Origin: DATAEG01 sp963703085
GTDB taxonomy: Bacteria > Actinomycetota > Actinomycetes > Mycobacteriales > Jatrophihabitantaceae
Assembly: GCA_963703085.1 (NCBI GenBank)
Contig: OY969789.1
Location: forward strand, 3,410,001-3,474,000
DNA length: 64,000 nucleotides
Direction: 5' to 3'
Shown: piece by piece, positions 53,247 to 62,816 of the stretch
How positions within the stretch are numbered: position 1 is the first letter of the stretch
Layout: the number at the start of each line of letters is the position of its first letter
Notes under the pieces: generated by a model
Seen by the model: the letters and a program-made list of their open reading frames with translations, nothing else
What the model was told of the DNA's origin: nothing
Database searches by the model: none
Translations under genes and position numbers: made by a program

Positions 53247-54238
53247 CTCTCTTCGCGGCGGTGCCCTGCCGCGAGCTGCTCCAGGGCCGACGTCTCGACC
53301 GCGTCGCGGGCCGCAACTGCGACCGTGCATGGAGTCACCGCGACCAGCGTGGCGGTACGAGTGCCCGATTCGAGGACGGCTCGTTCCCCGAGCACCGCGC
53401 CGGGCCCGATCTCGGCGACCACCGTTTCGTCCACTTCCGCGCGGAGCACGCCGTCGAGCAGGACGAAGAGGTCGTCGGCCTTGTCGTGCTGCGTGGTCAG
53501 CCGCTCACCGGCGGCGAGCCGGCGCACCGTCGGCTTGGCGCCGCCATGCATGATCTGCACCGAAAGGGCGCGTTCCAGCGCCGACTCGATCTCGCTGACC
53601 AGCGCGGGGGAGTCGGTGTCGCCCCAGGGTGTGTGCTTGCCGAACGCCCTGGTGCTCCACTCGTGGTAGTCGATCGTCGCGGATTTCTGGCACAACACCC
53701 CGGCCCCGTCGTACACCCAGTGCCGCGGGAACGGGCTGGCGCCGGCCAACTCGAACTCGTGCCGGCCGTCGGCATGCAGTGTCAACGCCAGCGTCGACCA
53801 GGCCAGCGGCGCGCTGAACTGGGCGAACGGAGGATGGCTGACCCGGCGGGGTGCGGGGACCCCGGTACGGCCGCCGGCTGTCTGCTCGAAGCGCACCGCG
53901 GTCGGCGAGAGCTGCTCAGCGCGCTGCAGATCCGGCAGCGCGACCGCCGCGAACGTCATGCCCCGGCCACCCAGGCGCAAGGTGGTCGTGCCGATCTGCC
54001 CGCCACCGCTGTGGCCGTAATCCACGATCTCGCCGTCGCGCACCTCCGCCCAGCCGCGCAGCAGATTGGCGAAGCGGGCCCGGTCGTTGCCGAGATACTC
54101 GCGCACGTCGGGCAGCAGGTCCGGCGGCGCCACGTCGTAGTGGGCCATCCGCACGCCGAACGGCACCTTGTAGAGCATCCCGGTGATGGCTTCGCTCGGA
54201 ATCCAGGAGATGGTCGAAACTGCCCCAGTGATGCGCAT
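53243..54238 (-). CDS. Cyclic-nucleotide-binding domain protein with an unrecognised N-terminal half
   Basis: The C-terminal approximately 85 of 331 residues form a CRP-like cNMP-binding domain: ADDLFVLLDGVLRAEV, IGPGAVLGERAVLESG and TRTATLVAVTPC, with the Glu and Arg of the phosphate-binding cassette. There is no DNA-binding helix after it. The first 245 residues match nothing I recognise; they contain WIPSEAITGMLYKVPFGVRM and a strand-rich middle (FELAGASPFPRHWVYDG). ATG 54238 has a GAGGGGG stretch upstream and is preferred to an in-frame ATG at 54289. It converges on the dehydrogenase gene, two genes from the cyclase. Confidence 0.8.
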   Translation of the reverse strand: MRITGAVSTISWIPSEAITGMLYKVPFGVRMAHYDVAPPDLLPDVREYLGNDRARFANLLRGWAEVRDGEIVDYGHSGGGQIGTTTLRLGGRGMTFAAVALPDLQRAEQLSPTAVRFEQTAGGRTGVPAPRRVSHPPFAQFSAPLAWSTLALTLHADGRHEFELAGASPFPRHWVYDGAGVLCQKSATIDYHEWSTRAFGKHTPWGDTDSPALVSEIESALERALSVQIMHGGAKPTVRRLAAGERLTTQHDKADDLFVLLDGVLRAEVDETVVAEIGPGAVLGERAVLESGTRTATLVAVTPCTVAVAARDAVETSALEQLAAGHRREES

Positions 54239-54486
54239 CGGCGTGCCCCCTCGTGCGCGCTGCCCCCCAGCAGCAAGCGAGTCGGACATTAGCCGCTGGC
54301 GGGCTATCCAGGAATACTTCCCGGCGAGATTCCGCCGGGACCGGACTGCGCCTGCGCAGGCGTCGGATTCCTCACAGCGCGGTGATTCGTCAATCCGCGA
54401 AACGCGCCAGTAACCTGGAGTCGCACTTCCCCGGGCCGGCGTCGTCCCACCAGATCCGCAGCAGGTCCGCCGAGGAGGTCGAATCG

Positions 54487-57400
54487 GTGCAGTTCAGCAC
54501 GCTTCCCGACGCCGCCGGCCTCTACGACCCGGCCACCGAAACCGACGCCTGCGGAGTTGCATTCCTGGCTGATCTGCACGGGCGGCGCACCCACCAGCTG
54601 GTGGACCAGGCGCTGGCCGCGTTGCGGAACATGGATCATCGAGGTGCCGCCGGCGCTGAATCCTCCAGCGGCGACGGTGCCGGCATCACGGTGCAGGTGC
54701 CCGACGCCTTCCTGCGAGCGGTCGCGGGGATCGATCTTCCCCCGGGCGGCGAGTATGCGGTCGGAATCGCGTTCCTGCCGGCCGAGGCCGAGGCCGCCAC
54801 CGCGGTGGTCGACCTGGTGGAGCGGGTGGCAGCCGACGAGGGCCTGCGGGTGCTCGGCTGGCGTGATCTACCGGTTGAGCCCGGCGACGTCGGGGCGACC
54901 GCACTCAGCGTGATGCCACGGTTCCGGCAGCTGTTCGTGGCCGGCAGCGGTGGGCAGACCGGGATGGAGCTGGAGCGGCTGGCCTTCTGCCTGCGCAAGG
55001 TCGCCGAGCGACGCGCTCGGGAGGCTGGCCAGGAGTTGTACTTCCCCTCACTGTCCGGGCGCACCCTGGTGTACAAGGGCATGCTGACCACGCACCAGCT
55101 GGCGACGTTCTATCCGGACCTTGCCGACGAGCGGTTCAGCAGCGCCATCGCACTCGTGCACAGCAGGTTCTCCACGAACACCTTCCCGTCCTGGCCGCTG
55201 GCGCACCCGTTCCGCCTGGTCGCGCACAACGGCGAGTTCAACACCATCAAGGGCAACCGCAACTGGATGCGCACCCGCCAGGCGCTTTTGCAGTCCGCCG
55301 TCCTCGGCGGCGACCTGAGCCGGCTCTTCCCGATCTGTACCCCGGAAGGCAGCGACTCGGCGACGTTCGACGAGGTGCTGGAACTGCTGCACCTCGGTGG
55401 GCGCAGCCTGCCGCACGCAGTGCTGATGATGGTTCCGGAAGCGTGGGAGCGGGCCGACGGATTGGACCCGGACCGGCGCGCTTTCTACGAGTTCCACTCG
55501 TCGCTGATGGAGCCGTGGGACGGTCCTGCCTGTGTGACGTTCACCGACGGAACCGTGATCGGTGCGGTGCTGGACCGCAACGGGTTGCGGCCCGGGCGGT
55601 GGTGGCGGACGTCCGACGATCTGGTGGTGCTGGCCAGTGAGGCCGGCGTCCTGGAGATCGACCCGGCACAGGTGGTGGCCAAGGGCCGTCTGCAGCCGGG
55701 CCGGATGTTCCTGGTCGACACGGCTCGCGGCGTGATCGCCGACGACGACGAGGTGAAGGCCGAGCTCGCGAAGGCCCAGCCGTACGGCGAGTGGCTGCAC
55801 GCGGGGCTGCTGACGCTGGACGCGCTGCCGGCCCGTGAGCACGTCGTGTACTCGCATGAGTCGGTGACCAGCCGGCAGCAGATGTTCGGCTACACCGAGG
55901 AAGAGTTGCGCATCCTGCTCGCGCCGATGGCGGCCGGCGGTACCGAGCCGCTCGGTTCGATGGGCACCGACACCCCGCTGGCCGGGCTGTCGCAGAAGCC
56001 GCGGCTGCTCTACGACTACTTCACCGAGCTGTTCGCGCAGGTCACCAATCCACCCCTGGACGCCATCCGGGAAGAGCTGGTGACGTCGCTGGCCGGCACC
56101 ATCGGTCCGGAACGCAACTTGCTGGATCCGGGTCCGAGTTCGTGTCGGCAGCTGGCGTTGCCCTATCCGGTGATCGACAACGACGCGCTGGCCAAGATCT
56201 GGCACATCAATGCCGACGGCAACCTGCCGGGATTCGAGTGCGCGCTGATCGACGGCCGTTACCGGGTGCACGGCGGCGGGCCTGCTCTGGCGGGTGCGTT
56301 GGCCCGAGTCCGCCGGGACTGTTCGGCTGCCATCGCCGGCGGTGCGCGCATCCTGATCCTGTCCGACCGGGACTGCGACGCGGACACCGCACCGATCCCG
56401 TCGTTGCTGCTCACCTCTGCGGTGCACCAGCACCTGATCGCCGAGGGTCTTCGCACTCAGGCCGGGTTGATCGTGGAGACCGGTGACTGCCGCGAGGTGC
56501 ACCATGTCGCGTTGCTGCTCGGCTGCGGTGCCGCCGCGGTCAATCCCTACCTCGCGTTCGAGACGGTCGAAGATCTGGTGGCCCGGGGCGCGCTGCCTGG
56601 TATCGAGCCGGCGAAGGCAGTGGCGAACTACGTCACGGCATTGAGCAAGGGCGTGCTCAAGGTGATGAGCAAGATGGGCATCTCCACGGTCGCGTCGTAT
56701 ACCGGCGCCGGGGTGTTCGAGGCGTTCGGGCTGGACCGTGAGCTGGTCGACGAGTACTTCCCCGGCACCCGCTCGGCGATCGGCGGCGCCGATCTCGACG
56801 TGCTGGCCGAGGAGGTCGCCCAACGGCACGCCCGGGCGTTCCCGCAGGTGCCCTCGGCGCGCGCGCACCGGCGGCTGGACGTCGGCGGTGAGTACCAATG
56901 GCGACGCGAGGGCGAGCTGCACCTGTTCAACCCGGAAACGGTGTTCCTGCTGCAGCACGCCACCCGGCAGCGCCGCTACGAGGTGTTCGCCGAGTATGCG
57001 GCCAAGGTGGAGGAGCTGAACCGACGCGGCGGCGCGGTGCGCGGTCTGCTCGAATTCCGTACCGGGGCTCGTCCGCCGGTGCCCATCGACGAGGTGGAGC
57101 CGGTCGAATCGATCGTGCGCCGCTTCGCCACCGGTGCGATGTCGTACGGGTCCATCTCCGCCGAGGCCCACGAGACGTTGGCGATTGCGATGAACCGCAT
57201 CGGCGGCCGGTCGAACTCCGGGGAGGGTGGCGAGGACGCCCGCCGGTACCTGCCGGACGAGAACGGCGACCTGCGCCGCAGCGCGGTCAAGCAGGTCGCC
57301 TCCGGGCGGTTCGGCGTGACCAGCCACTACCTGGTCAACGCCGACGACATCCAGATCAAGGTCGCGCAGGGCGCGAAGCCCGGTGAGGGCGGTCAGCTGC

Positions 57401-59040
57401 CCGGCTACAAGGTGTATCCGTGGATCGCCCGGACCCGGCACTCCACGCCTGGCGTCGGGCTCATCTCGCCGCCGCCGCACCACGACATCTACTCGATCGA
57501 GGACCTCGCCCAGCTCATCCACGATCTCAAGAACGCCAATAGCCAGGCGCGCATCCACGTGAAGCTGGTCAGCGAGGTGGGCGTCGGCACCGTCGCCGCC
57601 GGCGTGGCCAAAGCACACAGCGACGTGGTGCTGATCTCCGGGCACGACGGAGGTACCGGAGCCGCTCCGCTCACGTCGCTGAAGCACACCGGCCTGCCGT
57701 GGGAGCTTGGTCTTGCCGACACGCAGCAGACCTTGCTACGCAACGGATTGCGTGACCGGATCACCGTGCAGGTCGACGGAGCGATGAAGACCGGGCGAGA
57801 TGTCGTGGTCGCGGCCCTGCTCGGCGCCGAGGAGTACGGGTTCGCCACCGCACCGCTCATCGTCTCCGGCTGCGTGATGATGCGGGTGTGTCATCTCGAC
57901 ACCTGCCCTGTCGGCGTCGCCACCCAGAACCCAGCGCTGCGGGAACGCTTCACCGGCACGCCAGAGTTCATCGTCACGTTCTTCGAATACATCGCCCAAC
58001 AGGTCCGTGAACTGCTTGCCGAGCTCGGGTTCCGATCGCTGGCCGAGGCCGTCGGGCACACCGAGATGTTGGAGCCGCGCGCGGCCATCGCGCACTGGAA
58101 GACCCACGGCCTCGACCTGACCCCCGTGCTGGCCATGCCGCCAGTCGCCGAGGGTGCCGCCCGGCGACGGGTGATCGATCAGGATCACGGGTTGGACGCT
58201 GCGCTGGACAACACGTTGATCCAGCTCTGCGAAGGTGCGTTGCTCGACGGTGCCCCGGTGTCCCTCGACCTCCCGGTGCGCAACGTCAACCGCACCGTCG
58301 GCACGATGCTGGGTTCGCTGCTCACCCGCCGTTACGGCGCGGACGGGTTGCCGGAGGGAACCATCGATCTGACGTTCCGCGGATCCGCCGGTCAGTCGTT
58401 CGGCGCATTCCTGCCGGCGGGCATCACGATGCGGCTGTACGGCGACGCCAACGACTACGTCGGCAAGGGCCTGTCCGGTGGCATTCTGGCGGTGCGACCG
58501 GACGAACACGCGCCGTTCGCCGCCGAGGAGAACGTGGTCGCCGGGAACGTGATCGGGTACGGGGCGACCAGCGGTTCGATCTTCCTGTGCGGCGTCGTGG
58601 GGGAGCGGTTCTGCGTGCGCAACTCCGGCGCCACGGCGGTCGTCGAAGGCGTCGGCGATCACGCGCTGGAGTACATGACCGGCGGTGTCGCGGCGATTCT
58701 CGGGCCGACCGGACGGAACGTGGCCGCCGGCATGTCCGGCGGATACGGCTACGTGCTGGATCTCGACCCCGCCCTGGTCAACCGGGAACTGGTCGAGCTG
58801 CAACCGCTCACCGAGGTGCGCCGGGAGCAACGTCGCGAACTGCAGGCGCTGATCCGGCGTCACCACGAACTCACCGACTCGCGCGTGGCAGCCGGTTTGC
58901 TCGCCGACTGGTCGAGGGCGCAGGAGCGATTCACCGTCGTCGTGCCGCGTGACTATCGCCGGGTCCTGGAAGTCACCGAGCTGGCCCGCCGTGAAGGTCG
59001 CGACGTCGACGAGGCCGTGATGAGCGCGGCGCGGACCTGA
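54487..59040 (+). CDS. gltB: Glutamate synthase large subunit (NADPH-GOGAT alpha)
   Basis: GltB transfers the amide of glutamine to 2-oxoglutarate, giving two glutamates. The 1517-residue protein has a 21-residue propeptide before the N-terminal nucleophile in ETDACGVAFLADL. The amidotransferase domain includes HSRFSTNTFPSWPLAHP and HNGEFNTIKGN. The FMN domain follows (MSYGSISAEAHETLA), the 3Fe-4S cysteines lie in CVMMRVCHLDTCPVGVATQ, and the beta-helix domain ends the chain. GTG 54487 is preceded by GAGGAGG; the frame is open upstream but without GltB-like sequence. The usual partner gltD does not follow. Confidence 0.96.
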   Translation: MQFSTLPDAAGLYDPATETDACGVAFLADLHGRRTHQLVDQALAALRNMDHRGAAGAESSSGDGAGITVQVPDAFLRAVAGIDLPPGGEYAVGIAFLPAEAEAATAVVDLVERVAADEGLRVLGWRDLPVEPGDVGATALSVMPRFRQLFVAGSGGQTGMELERLAFCLRKVAERRAREAGQELYFPSLSGRTLVYKGMLTTHQLATFYPDLADERFSSAIALVHSRFSTNTFPSWPLAHPFRLVAHNGEFNTIKGNRNWMRTRQALLQSAVLGGDLSRLFPICTPEGSDSATFDEVLELLHLGGRSLPHAVLMMVPEAWERADGLDPDRRAFYEFHSSLMEPWDGPACVTFTDGTVIGAVLDRNGLRPGRWWRTSDDLVVLASEAGVLEIDPAQVVAKGRLQPGRMFLVDTARGVIADDDEVKAELAKAQPYGEWLHAGLLTLDALPAREHVVYSHESVTSRQQMFGYTEEELRILLAPMAAGGTEPLGSMGTDTPLAGLSQKPRLLYDYFTELFAQVTNPPLDAIREELVTSLAGTIGPERNLLDPGPSSCRQLALPYPVIDNDALAKIWHINADGNLPGFECALIDGRYRVHGGGPALAGALARVRRDCSAAIAGGARILILSDRDCDADTAPIPSLLLTSAVHQHLIAEGLRTQAGLIVETGDCREVHHVALLLGCGAAAVNPYLAFETVEDLVARGALPGIEPAKAVANYVTALSKGVLKVMSKMGISTVASYTGAGVFEAFGLDRELVDEYFPGTRSAIGGADLDVLAEEVAQRHARAFPQVPSARAHRRLDVGGEYQWRREGELHLFNPETVFLLQHATRQRRYEVFAEYAAKVEELNRRGGAVRGLLEFRTGARPPVPIDEVEPVESIVRRFATGAMSYGSISAEAHETLAIAMNRIGGRSNSGEGGEDARRYLPDENGDLRRSAVKQVASGRFGVTSHYLVNADDIQIKVAQGAKPGEGGQLPGYKVYPWIARTRHSTPGVGLISPPPHHDIYSIEDLAQLIHDLKNANSQARIHVKLVSEVGVGTVAAGVAKAHSDVVLISGHDGGTGAAPLTSLKHTGLPWELGLADTQQTLLRNGLRDRITVQVDGAMKTGRDVVVAALLGAEEYGFATAPLIVSGCVMMRVCHLDTCPVGVATQNPALRERFTGTPEFIVTFFEYIAQQVRELLAELGFRSLAEAVGHTEMLEPRAAIAHWKTHGLDLTPVLAMPPVAEGAARRRVIDQDHGLDAALDNTLIQLCEGALLDGAPVSLDLPVRNVNRTVGTMLGSLLTRRYGADGLPEGTIDLTFRGSAGQSFGAFLPAGITMRLYGDANDYVGKGLSGGILAVRPDEHAPFAAEENVVAGNVIGYGATSGSIFLCGVVGERFCVRNSGATAVVEGVGDHALEYMTGGVAAILGPTGRNVAAGMSGGYGYVLDLDPALVNRELVELQPLTEVRREQRRELQALIRRHHELTDSRVAAGLLADWSRAQERFTVVVPRDYRRVLEVTELARREGRDVDEAVMSAART

Positions 59041-59341
59041 TCGGTCGTCGCTGTTCCCGCTTGGTTCTGTCGGGTTGCTGTTCCAGCGTGGTCCGGTTTA
59101 CTGCGGCAGCGACGGATGCGTGGGCTTCTCGTTTCGGTGTCGGGTTGCTGTCCCAGCTCGGTTCGGGTTACTGCCGGCAGCGACGGATGTGTGGGCTTGT
59201 GGCTTGCGTTGTCGGGTGCGGTTTCGCTTCGGTCTCGCGATCGTCGGTACGTTGCGTGGGCGATCGTTTCGCCTTACCAGGTAAAGGAAAACTCTTCGAG
59301 TCTGGGTCTGTGGATAGCCCGAAAGTGTCGGTCCCGGCATC
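59041..59341. repeat. Spacer with a 70-bp tandem duplication
   Basis: A unit starting GTCGGGTTGCTG and containing CGGCAGCGACGGATG occurs at 59069-59138 and again at 59139-59210, with about 85% identity by eye. The sequence after it, up to the next gene, becomes notably AT-richer (TTACCAGGTAAAGGAAAACT at 59274-59293). Small open frames cross the repeat but show no codon pattern, start signals or known motifs. Confidence 0.75.
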
Positions 59342-59347
59342 TAGAAT
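59342..59347 (+). promoter_or_regulatory. Leaderless-type -10 element of the DUF222 gene
   Basis: TAGAAT ends 6 nt before ATG 59354. Confidence 0.6.
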
Positions 59348-59353
59348 TGGGTC

Positions 59354-60745
59354 ATGATGAACGGGGAGCACGGCGATAGCGAGGGGTATGTGCCGTCGCC
59401 GATCGACGTGCTGACCCTCCCCGACGAATCCATCGCCGCGCTCGCGGAGCTGGCGCCGAGCGCGGATTCGGTGCACGCTGCCCAGTTCGCGAAGCTGTCG
59501 AGTCTGTCGGATATCGGTCGGGTGGATCTGCTGGTGGTGTTGCGTCGGCAGGCCGGGTTCGACGCCGCCCGGCAGATCGAGCTGTTGGCAGCCATCTCCC
59601 GGGACGATCCCAGCGACGATAAGTGGTCGGTCCAGGAGATCGCCGCGGTACTGCGTATCGCCCCAGCCACCGCGGCCACCCAGGTGCACCGGGCCGAAGT
59701 GCTGACCACCACCCTGCGCGCGACGCTGGCCGCGTTACGAGCCGGGGACATCACGGCCCGGCACGCGGAGCTACTCGCCTCCGCCGTGATGAGCCTCGAC
59801 CCGGAGATCGCTCGCGCGGTGGAAGAGAAGGTGCTGCCGCGAGCCGGGGAGCAGACGGTGGCGCAGTTTCGCAACGCCGTGGCGCGGGCGGTGCTTGCGT
59901 TGGACCCGGCCGGTGAGGCGGAGAAGCACGCCGATGCGATTGAGGAGCGGCGGGTGGTGCTCACCCCCGACGCACATGGCATGGCACAGCTCTGGGCGTA
60001 TCTCCCGGCCAACGGAGCAGCAACCATCAAGACCGCGATCGACGCGATCGCTTCCGAGACAATCTTCGGCAACGGCGGCGACACCCGGACGGCGGACCAG
60101 CGCCGGGCGGATGCGCTGATCACCCTCGCCGACACCGCGCTGGCCGACCCGCACCTGACCAGGCGGCATGGGGCCCGGCCGGCGGTGCAGCTCACCGTCG
60201 CCGCCACCACCCTGCTCGGTTTGGACGAGCAGCCCGGTGAGTTGGCCGGGTACGGCCCTATCCCCGCCGCGATGGCCCGGCGCATCGCCACCGACGACAC
60301 CGGCACGTGGCGCAGGCTGCTCACCGACGACCACGGCCGACTACTCGATTACGGCACGAAGACCTACCGGCCGCCGGCCCACCTCGCGGCGTTCATCATC
60401 GCCCGCGACCAGACCTGCACCTTCGCCTCCTGCACCCGCCCCGCCGTCGCCTGCGACCTCGACCATCTGAAGGCGGCCAGCGACGGCGGACCCACCTGCG
60501 AGGGGAACCTGCACCCGCTGTGCCGCCGGCATCACCGCTGCAAACACCTCACCCACTGGCAACCCCAGCGACAACCCGACGGATCGACCGTCTGGACCAG
60601 CCCCACCGGCCACACCTACCGCACCCAACCGTCACCCCTACCAACCACCGTCGAACCCGAGCCGGCCGACCGGCACAGACCGAGCCAGTCAGCCGCTGCC
60701 TCGAGCCAGGCATCGACCGACGACCCCGACCCGCCACCATTCTGA
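59354..60745 (+). CDS. DUF222 domain protein with C-terminal HNH endonuclease motif (13E12 type)
   Basis: The 463-residue protein has a DUF222 region (about residues 20-300) and an HNH motif near residues 355-400: DQTCTFASCTRPAVACDLDH, then GNLHPLCRRHHRCKH with the zinc and catalytic histidines. A proline-rich tail follows. This is the layout of the 13E12-repeat family, present in many copies per actinobacterial genome and often seen as mobile or selfish. Activity and target are unknown. It stands where gltD would be expected. Confidence 0.9.
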   Translation: MMNGEHGDSEGYVPSPIDVLTLPDESIAALAELAPSADSVHAAQFAKLSSLSDIGRVDLLVVLRRQAGFDAARQIELLAAISRDDPSDDKWSVQEIAAVLRIAPATAATQVHRAEVLTTTLRATLAALRAGDITARHAELLASAVMSLDPEIARAVEEKVLPRAGEQTVAQFRNAVARAVLALDPAGEAEKHADAIEERRVVLTPDAHGMAQLWAYLPANGAATIKTAIDAIASETIFGNGGDTRTADQRRADALITLADTALADPHLTRRHGARPAVQLTVAATTLLGLDEQPGELAGYGPIPAAMARRIATDDTGTWRRLLTDDHGRLLDYGTKTYRPPAHLAAFIIARDQTCTFASCTRPAVACDLDHLKAASDGGPTCEGNLHPLCRRHHRCKHLTHWQPQRQPDGSTVWTSPTGHTYRTQPSPLPTTVEPEPADRHRPSQSAAASSQASTDDPDPPPF

Positions 60746-60813
60746 GCCAGCTCGAGGCTTCGGCCGGTGCACGCCATCGTCCGAAGATCGTGGCCGGACC
60801 GATCAGGTCCCGG

Positions 60814-61296
60814 TCAGCGGCGGGACTGGAGGTAGTCGACGACGCCCTGGGCTCCCCGTTCGACGAGGTCGAGGACCAGTTCGAAGTCGGCCAGGGCGCC
60901 GCCGTAGGGATCTGGCACGTCGGGCCCGTCGATCGGCCAGGTTGCGGCGAAGGAGCTGAGCATGCGGATCTCCGGCGGATGGTCCATCTGCCCGGCCAGA
61001 TAGACCAGCTCGTCGAGGTGGCCGCGATCCATCGCGATCATCAGGTCGTGCTGAGCGAGATCGGCGGCGGTCACCTCGCGTGCCCGGTGGGACACGTCGT
61101 AGCCATGGGCGTGCAGCGTTTCGACGGCCCGCGGGTCGGCGTCCTGGCCGACGTGCCAGGAGCCGGTGCCGTAGCTGTCGACCATGACATCGTCGATGCC
61201 GGCGTCGGCCAGCCGCCGGCGTAACACTGCCTCGGCCATCGGGGATCGGCAGATGTTTCCGGTGCAGACCATGCTGACGCGATACGGAGTAGCCAC
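60814..61296 (-). CDS. Low-molecular-weight protein-tyrosine phosphatase
   Basis: The 160-residue enzyme removes phosphate from tyrosine residues. The active-site loop VCTGNICRSPMAE is at the N-terminus with its Cys and Arg, SYGTGSWHVGQDADPRA follows, and the general-acid aspartate is in DVPDPYGG. GTG 61296 places the P-loop at residue 11, as in the family; an upstream start at 61398 would add 34 arginine-rich residues overlapping pyk. Secreted homologues exist in mycobacteria, but no signal peptide is seen here. Confidence 0.9.
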   Translation of the reverse strand: MATPYRVSMVCTGNICRSPMAEAVLRRRLADAGIDDVMVDSYGTGSWHVGQDADPRAVETLHAHGYDVSHRAREVTAADLAQHDLMIAMDRGHLDELVYLAGQMDHPPEIRMLSSFAATWPIDGPDVPDPYGGALADFELVLDLVERGAQGVVDYLQSRR

Positions 61297-61369
61297 CCCT
61301 CGATGGTGCCAGCCGGGTCTCGAGCGCCGAGTCCGGCTGCCCGACTCGATGCCGCACAGCGCTGGCGGA

Positions 61370-61375
61370 TACCGT
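61370..61375 (+). promoter_or_regulatory. Leaderless-type -10 element of pyk
   Basis: TACCGT ends 7 nt before GTG 61383; no ribosome binding site is seen. Confidence 0.55.
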
Positions 61376-61382
61376 TTACGGT

Positions 61383-62816
61383 GTGACGCGTCGCGCAAAA
61401 ATAGTCTGCACTCTCGGGCCCGCCACCGACCCGCCGGAGCGGGTTCGCGCGCTCATCGAGGCAGGCATGGACGTGGCCCGGCTGAATTTCAGTCACGGCA
61501 CCCGCGCCCAGCAGGCCGATCGGTTCCACAGCGTTCGCCAGGCGGCTGACGCCTCAGGTCGTAACGTCGCCACCCTCGCCGACCTGCAGGGACCGAAGAT
61601 CCGGCTCGGCACCTTCGCCGACGGCCCGGTGGTCTGGCAGACCGGGGAACGGGTCTGCATCACCGTCGAGGACGTGCCCGGCAGCCACGACCGGGTGTCG
61701 ACCACGTACAAGGAGCTGGCTCGGGACGCCAGGCCCGGCGATCGGCTCCTCGTCGACGACGGAAACGTGGGCCTCGTGGTGGTCGCCGTCGAGAATCAGA
61801 CGGACGTCATCTGTGATGTCACCGAAGGCGGGCCGGTCAGCAACAACAAGGGGTTGTCCTTGCCCGGCGTCGCGGTCAGCGTTCCGGCGATGTCGGAGAA
61901 GGATGAGGAGGACCTCGAGTTCGCGCTGCGGCTCGGCGTCGACTTCGTGGCACTGTCCTTCGTGCGCAGCCCGGACGACGTGAAGCTCGTGCATCGGATC
62001 ATGGATGCCGTCGGAGTACACCGTCCGGTGATCGCCAAGATCGAGAAGCCCGAAGCAGTGCAGCGCCTGGACGAGATCGTGCTCGCCTTCGACGGCGTGA
62101 TGGTGGCCCGCGGCGACCTCGGCGTCGAGCTGCCCTTGGAACAGGTGCCGACCGTGCAGAAGCGCCTGGTGCAAGCGTGCCGGGAGAACGCCAAGCCGGT
62201 GATCGTGGCGACCCAGATGCTCGAATCGATGATCACCCACTCCCGGCCCACTCGCGCCGAAGCCTCCGACGTCGCCAATGCCGTCTTCGACGGTGCCGAC
62301 GCGGTGATGCTCTCCGGCGAGACGAGTGTCGGGCAGTACCCGGTCCAGGCCGTGGCGACGATGGCCCGCATCATCGTCGCCGCGGAACAGGGTGGCGAGT
62401 CGTTCGTCCCCGCCTTGCGGCATAACCCGCGCACCCCGGCCGGAGCCGTGTCGAAGGCCGCGCTGGACATCGGGACGGCCCTCGGTGCCCGCGCGTATGT
62501 CGCCTTCACGCAGAGCGGGGATACCGCCCGCCGGCTGGCCCGGCTGCATCCGGGTGCGCCGCTGCTCGCCTTCACCCCGGAGGAGACCGTGCAGCGGCAG
62601 CTCGCGTTGCTGTGGGGCACCGATGCGTACCTGGTCTGGACGGTGAAGACGACCGACGAGATGGTGCGCCAGGTGGACTCGTCGCTGCTGCAGCGTCGGG
62701 TCTGCCGCCCGGGTGACATCGTCGTGGTGGTGGCCGGTACCCCGCCGTCCACCTCCGGGGCGACCAACACGATCCGGGTGCATCACCTCGGCGACGTCCT
62801 GCAGCATGACCGATAG
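61383..62816 (+). CDS. pyk: Pyruvate kinase
   Basis: Pyruvate kinase makes ATP and pyruvate from phosphoenolpyruvate. The 477-residue protein has KIVCTLGPATD, ARLNFSHGTRAQQ, DLQGPKIRLG, IAKIEKPEAV, VMVARGDLGVELPLEQVP and the TQMLESMI motif, then the C-terminal domain that can bind effectors. It overlaps tesB by 11 bp; pyk-tesB order is also found in mycobacteria. Confidence 0.97.
   Translation: MTRRAKIVCTLGPATDPPERVRALIEAGMDVARLNFSHGTRAQQADRFHSVRQAADASGRNVATLADLQGPKIRLGTFADGPVVWQTGERVCITVEDVPGSHDRVSTTYKELARDARPGDRLLVDDGNVGLVVVAVENQTDVICDVTEGGPVSNNKGLSLPGVAVSVPAMSEKDEEDLEFALRLGVDFVALSFVRSPDDVKLVHRIMDAVGVHRPVIAKIEKPEAVQRLDEIVLAFDGVMVARGDLGVELPLEQVPTVQKRLVQACRENAKPVIVATQMLESMITHSRPTRAEASDVANAVFDGADAVMLSGETSVGQYPVQAVATMARIIVAAEQGGESFVPALRHNPRTPAGAVSKAALDIGTALGARAYVAFTQSGDTARRLARLHPGAPLLAFTPEETVQRQLALLWGTDAYLVWTVKTTDEMVRQVDSSLLQRRVCRPGDIVVVVAGTPPSTSGATNTIRVHHLGDVLQHDR

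Noticed and set aside
55048..57687. An 879-codon minus-strand open frame opposite gltB
   Set aside because: Composition is Arg/His/Gln-rich as expected for the antisense of a high-GC gene. It has no motif, and the plus strand is an unmistakable GltB.
59061..59357. Small open frames across the repeats after gltB
   Set aside because: Cys/Arg/Phe-rich translations without start signals or conservation; they follow the repeated DNA and are not credible proteins.
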